Source: Hypomyces perniciosus (taxonomy: Eukaryota; Ascomycota; Sordariomycetes; Hypocreales; Hypocreaceae). Taken from it: a stretch of DNA of 64,000 nt. The notes under the pieces were generated by a model. The model was given only the letters and a program-made list of their open reading frames with translations. It was not told where the DNA came from and ran no database searches. Positions 59,539 through 64,000 of the stretch are shown here, in pieces. The stretch spans positions 1,798,001 to 1,862,000 of the forward strand of contig SPDT01000001.1 in assembly GCA_008477525.1 (NCBI GenBank). The letters run 5' to 3'. The translations under genes were made by a program, and so were the position numbers. Numbering within the stretch: position 1 is the stretch's first letter; every line of letters starts with the position of its first letter.

Positions 59539-60338
59539 ATGGCCTCGCCATTGACGGCTGCCAAGAAGCAACTGAGAAGCCTCGTGAAGCAGAGACTGTC
59601 AAAGATATCTCATGACTCCGTTCTCGCCCAGAGTATGGCAGCCTGCCGTCTCTCCTCTGCTGCATGTTAACCCGCCACACAGGCCGCACAATATTTGAGG
59701 CGCTGAAGGACTTCAGACCTTACCAGGAGGCAAACCGTATCAGTGTATATCTCTCAATGCCAACTGGAGAAGTCCAAACAGACGCCATAGTTCGCCATGC
59801 CCTAAATTCAGGCAAGCAGGTCTTTGTCCCCTACCTTCACAAATCAACTTTGGAGGATCCTGATACTCCAACACGGGTAATGGACATGGTCCTCCTCAAG
59901 GGCATCCAGGATTACGATAGTCTGGAAAGGGACAGCTGGGGCATCCCCAGTATCAACCCGGCCACTGTACATGAGCGGCAGCGCATTCTTGGTGGGGAAG
60001 ATATCCACAGGTCAGACCTGGATCTGATGTTGATGCCGGGCGTGGCATTCGACGTCGATGACGCCGGCTCTGTAAGACGACTCGGCCATGGCAAGGGCTT
60101 TTACGACTTTTTCCTCAACAGATACTTGGCTGCGAAGGCGGGGGATGACCATGCTCATGCTCATGCTCATGCCCTGCAGTTTTACGGTTTGGCTCTCGCA
60201 GAGCAGTTGCTGGATGCAACCTCTGGCGAACATATCCCGATGGGCCCTTATGATCGCAAACTCCACGGCTTGATTCTAGGAGATGGTGAAATCAAAGTGT
60301 CAGCGGATAGGCATGCACCGGCTCAGGCTCAATCTTGA
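59539..60338 (+). CDS. FAU1: 5-formyltetrahydrofolate cyclo-ligase (5,10-methenyl-THF synthetase)
   Basis: Converts 5-formyl-THF to 5,10-methenyl-THF with ATP, returning the storage folate to one-carbon metabolism. Predicted 249 aa from exons 59539-59632 and 59683-60338; the 50-bp intron joins SVLAQ-S-RTIFEALKDF. Family motifs: AAKKQLRSLVKQRL at the start, ISVYLSMPTGEVQTDAIV, GKQVFVPYL, DLDLMLMPGVAFDVD, and RLGHGKGFYDFFLNRY for the Mg-ATP/folate site. PYDRKLHGLIL near the end is also typical. An alternating His-Ala stretch (HAHAHAHA), encoded by a CATGCT repeat at 60150-60173, is inserted after the GKGFYDFFL motif; it is probably a surface-loop expansion. The true start is ATG 59539; the frame upstream is open but not family-like. 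Confidence 0.93.
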
Positions 60339-60933
60339 TATAAATCGTCGCCTTCGTGTACCCGGTCTCCTTTGTTTAAATGGTATGCTGCATCGGAGCC
60401 AGGAGAAGACTCTAATTATTGTTTCATCCCCATGTGCTAGTGGAGGGCTCTGGCTCTCTTTGTGCCTATTTTCATACTACAAAGTCAATCACTCATACCC
60501 CAAAATAGCACATATGGCAAGCCACACCTGTGCTCGTATGTATGTGCCTGGGCTGTGGTTGCTGTGGCGTGCGGAAACGGAAAAACTCGCGGCCAGCTCC
60601 TCTATCATGCCCCGCCAAGCCACTCCAACCCCATGCCACTACGACAAAGGCGAGGCGGACTTCCATGATTTTGCTTGGAGACATCCCGACTCATACCAGA
60701 ACGCCGCCTGCGCAATTCTAAGCTGCTAACTCGCGCGTCCAGGCCTTTCGCGCCCATCTCTTGGTTGTTTCCAAGGCCGTGTACACAGGTTCCAGCCTTG
60801 GGCGGCCTTCCTTTTGCAGCTGTCGAACACGTGAAGGCTCATGAGAGCTGTCCGCTCCTCTATTTGCGCTGAAGCCTGCCAATAACCCCTCCGAGTCCCC
60901 AGGTTCCCCCTCGTACCTGTCGCATCGCCCAAG
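60339..60933. other. Intergenic region between cyclo-ligase gene and MTR10
   Basis: About 595 bp between tandem plus-strand genes: 3' UTR of the folate enzyme and promoter of MTR10. ORFs present have no protein similarity that I recognise. Confidence 0.5.
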
Positions 60934-63900
60934 ATGGCAACGAACGGCACGCAGGAGGCCTTTGCGCCGTCGGACGTTTTGGGTGCGGTCATGACGATGC
61001 GGAGTGGGGAGCAGGAAGCAAAGAAGACGGCCCACGAATACTTGGAGAGGTTCCAGAAGTCGGTTCGTCACACCTCCTATTCCTATTGCTGGCTTCAGCT
61101 CGCTGACTACGGATATTTGTAGAAGGACTCATGGGGTACGGTGATCGGAATACTTCAATCCAAGGCTGAGCCGGAGGCGACTCTTTTCGCTGCCATCACG
61201 CTTCGTGGCAAGGTTGTCTCCTAGAATCCCCCTGACCATGCTCTCAAAAGGCTAACGACATCAGATCACCTATGACCTTGCCACCCAAGTCCCCTCGAGT
61301 GAGCTTCCCGCCCTCCGAAATCAAATCCTGCTGCTCTTGAAGCATTTCGCTGCTGGCCCCAAGCCCATCCGAGTCCAGCTCTGTGTATGTCTGGCTATTT
61401 TGGCCATACAGATGAAGGACTGGAACGACGTGCTCCCCTCCGTAGTCCAGTCGCTGGGTGACAGCCCCGAGAGCCACGCTTGCATTCTCGACTTTTTACG
61501 AGTCCTCCCCGAGGAGGTGACTGAAGGTCGAAAGATTACCTTGTCTGTATGTGGATTGCGCAACTGTTATTCGACACGGCACTTGACCGCTCATCGATAT
61601 CGTTTCGGCCGGTCGATAATCAGCACGAAATAGCAAGTCTAATTGTTGGAAATAGGAAGAAGACCTTGCGGCTCGGACGCAGGCATTGCTGGGTGACAAT
61701 GCGGATCAAGTCGTGCAGCTCCTTATCAACTATTCACAGTCATCACGTAAGTGACCAAGCTCCATTGACATGGCCAAAGATGCTAATACATCATCCCCAG
61801 CTGTCGCACCCCAGAATCCCCTGCTGATGGAATGCATCACATCATGGCTACGAGAGGTGCCTGTCGCCACTATTGCCAACTCGCCCCTCCTGGATGCCAT
61901 CTTCAACGGCGTGACGAGTGATGGATGCAGCCAGGAGGCCTCGGAGTGTCTTTGCACCATGTTAAGGGAGACTGGCGATGTTGATGAGTACCAAGACATC
62001 ATTCAGACGCTATTCCCCCGAGTCATTGCCCTAACGCCGCGAATTGCAACAGTTGTCGCAGAGGAGGATACAGAGACGATGAAGTCCCTCACCAAAGTGC
62101 TGGCAACAGCAGCCGAGAGCTGGGTGATTGCTATCGCACGACAGCCAACTCAATTCAGGCCTCTAGTAGACTCAGTGCTGGAATGTGCTGCCCGGGACAA
62201 GGACCGGGAGGTCATCGAGCACACTTTCAACTTCTGGTACGAGCTTAAGCAATATCTCGTTTTGGAGCGATATATTCAAGGCAGGCTGGAGCTCGTCGAT
62301 GTCTTCTCTAAGCTTGTGGACATTCTGCTCTTGCATTTGAAATACCCCGAGTCAGAATCTAGCAACGAGGCTGATTTGTTTGAGGGAGACCGTGAACAAG
62401 AGGAAAAGTTCCGGGAATTCCGCCATCAGATGGGGGACACTCTCAAGGACTGTTGCGACGTGATGGGCGTGACGGAGTGCTTGACCAAGGTGCTTCACGC
62501 AATACAGCTATGGACACAAAAGTACGCCAGCCAGGCTACAGATGCGTCAGTTCCCCACTGGCAGGAGCTTGAAGCGCCACTGTTTGCGATGCGTGCCCTT
62601 GGCCGCATGGTTGACAAAGAAGAGGACATTGTGCTTCCTCAGCTAATGCCGCTACTGGTGCAAATTCCGAGCCACGAGAAGCTTCGCTTTGCAACCATCA
62701 TGGTTCTTGGACGCTACACTGAATGGACTGCAGCTCACCCAGAATACCTAGAGCCGCAGTTTAACTACATCGTCAACTCGTTCCAGTCTGATTCGCGGGA
62801 GATTATCAGGGCCGCGGCATTGTCTCTCAAGTTCTTCTGCACGGATTGCAAGTATCTCCTCAGCGGACAAGTCCTCCAGCTGCAAACGTTTTACGACCAA
62901 GTACTGGACAAGCTGCCAGATTTGAGCAAGGAGGAGGTTACTGAAGGCGTCGCGAACGTTGTTGCCGTCCAGCCTCTGACGGAGACTTATCAACTACTGA
63001 AGACGTACTGCGATCCACTCATTCAGAGGCTGATGGCGAAGGCAAACAACGCAACAACCGAGGAGGGTAAACTGGCTGTTGCAGGTATGTGGAAGACCGT
63101 TTTATTCGAGAAGCCGTATGCACAAGAACACATTTACTAACACTGAGTCATAGATCATCTCCAACTTATCACAATTTTTGTCCAGACCGTGATGCCGCCA
63201 GTGAATCCTGGAGAGGAGAATCCCGCGGTCAAGTATTGGCAGGAAGTCTTTCCAATTTTGTCCACTGTTCTGGATAACTTCCTACACTTCTCTCCGATTT
63301 GCGAGAGGGTCTGCAGATGCTGGCGCAACATGGTTATTTCTTACCGAACCGCCATCGCACCCATGCTAGCGGACATGGCCAATAAGCTTGCCGGTGGCTT
63401 CAACGCATCTAGGGAAGGCTGTTTTCTCTGGGTTACGTCTGCCATTCTTCGAGAATTCTCCGAAGCACGTGAGCACGTGGATGGGGCGACGACAGAGAAC
63501 ATCTACAACTTCTTCGAGGCGCAGACAACGACGTTCCTAAGGGTCATGACCGAGCTCCAACCCAAGGAACTGCCTGATGTCATCGATGATTTCTTCCGTC
63601 TTCTCATCGATGCACTGCTATACTACCCACAGAAACTCATTCCGTCTCAGCTCCTGGTCCCCATCTTTGAGGCATCGATTTATGCCCTGACCCTGGAACA
63701 GCGAGACCCTCTCTCGTCAACTCTTCATTTCCTGAGGGATCTACTGTCATATGGTGGCGACAATCCCGCCAGTAGCGAGGGGTTGCCAGGCCCTGTTGCC
63801 GCAGAAATCAGGACCATTGTGAAGAATCTGCTGCTAAGCCACGGCGAAAATTTGGTGAAGCAGGTCATGGCGGGCATGATGATTACTTTCCCTCGAGACT

Positions 63901-64000
63901 GCTTTGCCGATGGCAGCGGAGTGTTGTTGGGCCTGTTCGAGTTACTACCCGTGCAGACCACTGAATGGGTTTCGCACACCATACACCTGCTGCCCCAGGG
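60934..64000 (+). CDS. MTR10: Nuclear import receptor MTR10 / transportin-3 (3' end outside window)
   Basis: Importin-beta family carrier for SR-type mRNA-binding proteins (Npl3 in yeast) and for tRNA traffic. 907 residues are visible; the frame is still open at the window edge. Exons: 60934-61062, 61123-61212, 61265-61546, 61656-61746, 61801-63084 and 63154-end; introns 52-109 bp, all GT-AG and in frame. The N-terminus APSDVLGAVMTMRSGEQEAKKTAHEYLERFQKS-KDSWGTVIGILQSK is the importin N-terminal repeat. HEAT repeats follow, with typical blocks RVQLCVCLAILAIQMKDWNDVL, HTFNFWYELKQYL and EREREEKFREFRHQMGDTLKDCC-like text near residue 400. Yeast Mtr10 is 972 aa, so perhaps 60-80 residues are missing. 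Start ATG 60934 fits the conserved N-terminal length. Confidence 0.94.

Overview
The window is a piece of chromosome from a filamentous ascomycete (Pezizomycotina, most likely Sordariomycetes; Hypocreales is my guess from protein character). Genes carry short spliceosomal introns of about 50-180 bp with GTATGT/GTAAGT-type donors. The proteins are those of fungal core metabolism and cell biology, intergenic spaces are long, and there are no operons. I find no viral, prophage, CRISPR, biosynthetic-cluster or intact transposon content. Gene models below were spliced by eye from protein similarity and checked for frame closure.

Layout. 1-2004 (+): 3' part of the NAD+ synthetase gene QNS1. 2292-3286 (-): cyclin Q/FAM58-like protein. 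3287-7742: gene-poor block rich in a recurrent TACGGAGTA motif. 7743-9506 (+): Zn2Cys6 transcription factor whose zinc cluster needs a 3-nt microexon. 9829-9899 (-): tRNA-Gln(UUG). 10178-11565 (+): nucleoporin SEH1. 12405-13898 (-): stearoyl-CoA desaturase OLE1. 16613-16855 (-): small secreted six-cysteine protein. 17650-20963 (-): fungal kinase-like protein. 24642-28057 (-): mitochondrial Lon protease PIM1. 28868-29350 (+): small unknown protein. 29502-30194 (-): RRG7-like DUF2034 protein. 30451-30870 (+): spliceosomal DIM1/DIB1 with an internal deletion. 31376-39224 (-): giant morphogenesis scaffold TAO3/PAG1. 41935-44141 (+): NADPH-cytochrome P450 reductase. 47851-49852 (+): two-RRM RNA-binding protein. 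50267-51552 (-): RIO2. 52062-54924 (+): proteasome subunit RPN1. 55194-58361 (-): OPT oligopeptide transporter. 59539-60338 (+): 5-formyl-THF cyclo-ligase. 60934-end (+): importin MTR10, cut by the window edge.

The genes do not form one pathway. They are housekeeping functions: NAD and folate metabolism, mitochondrial quality control, splicing, ribosome biogenesis, proteasome, nuclear transport, lipid desaturation and P450 electron supply. Several neighbours are divergent pairs with compact shared promoters (RRG7/DIM1, RIO2/RPN1, PIM1/28868 gene). The points most worth a second look are the internally deleted, frameshifted DIM1 gene, the 3-nt microexon in the zinc-cluster gene, the strongly over-represented intergenic nonamer TACGGAGTA with its palindromes and hairpins, and the mirror-symmetric cysteine pattern of the small secreted protein.
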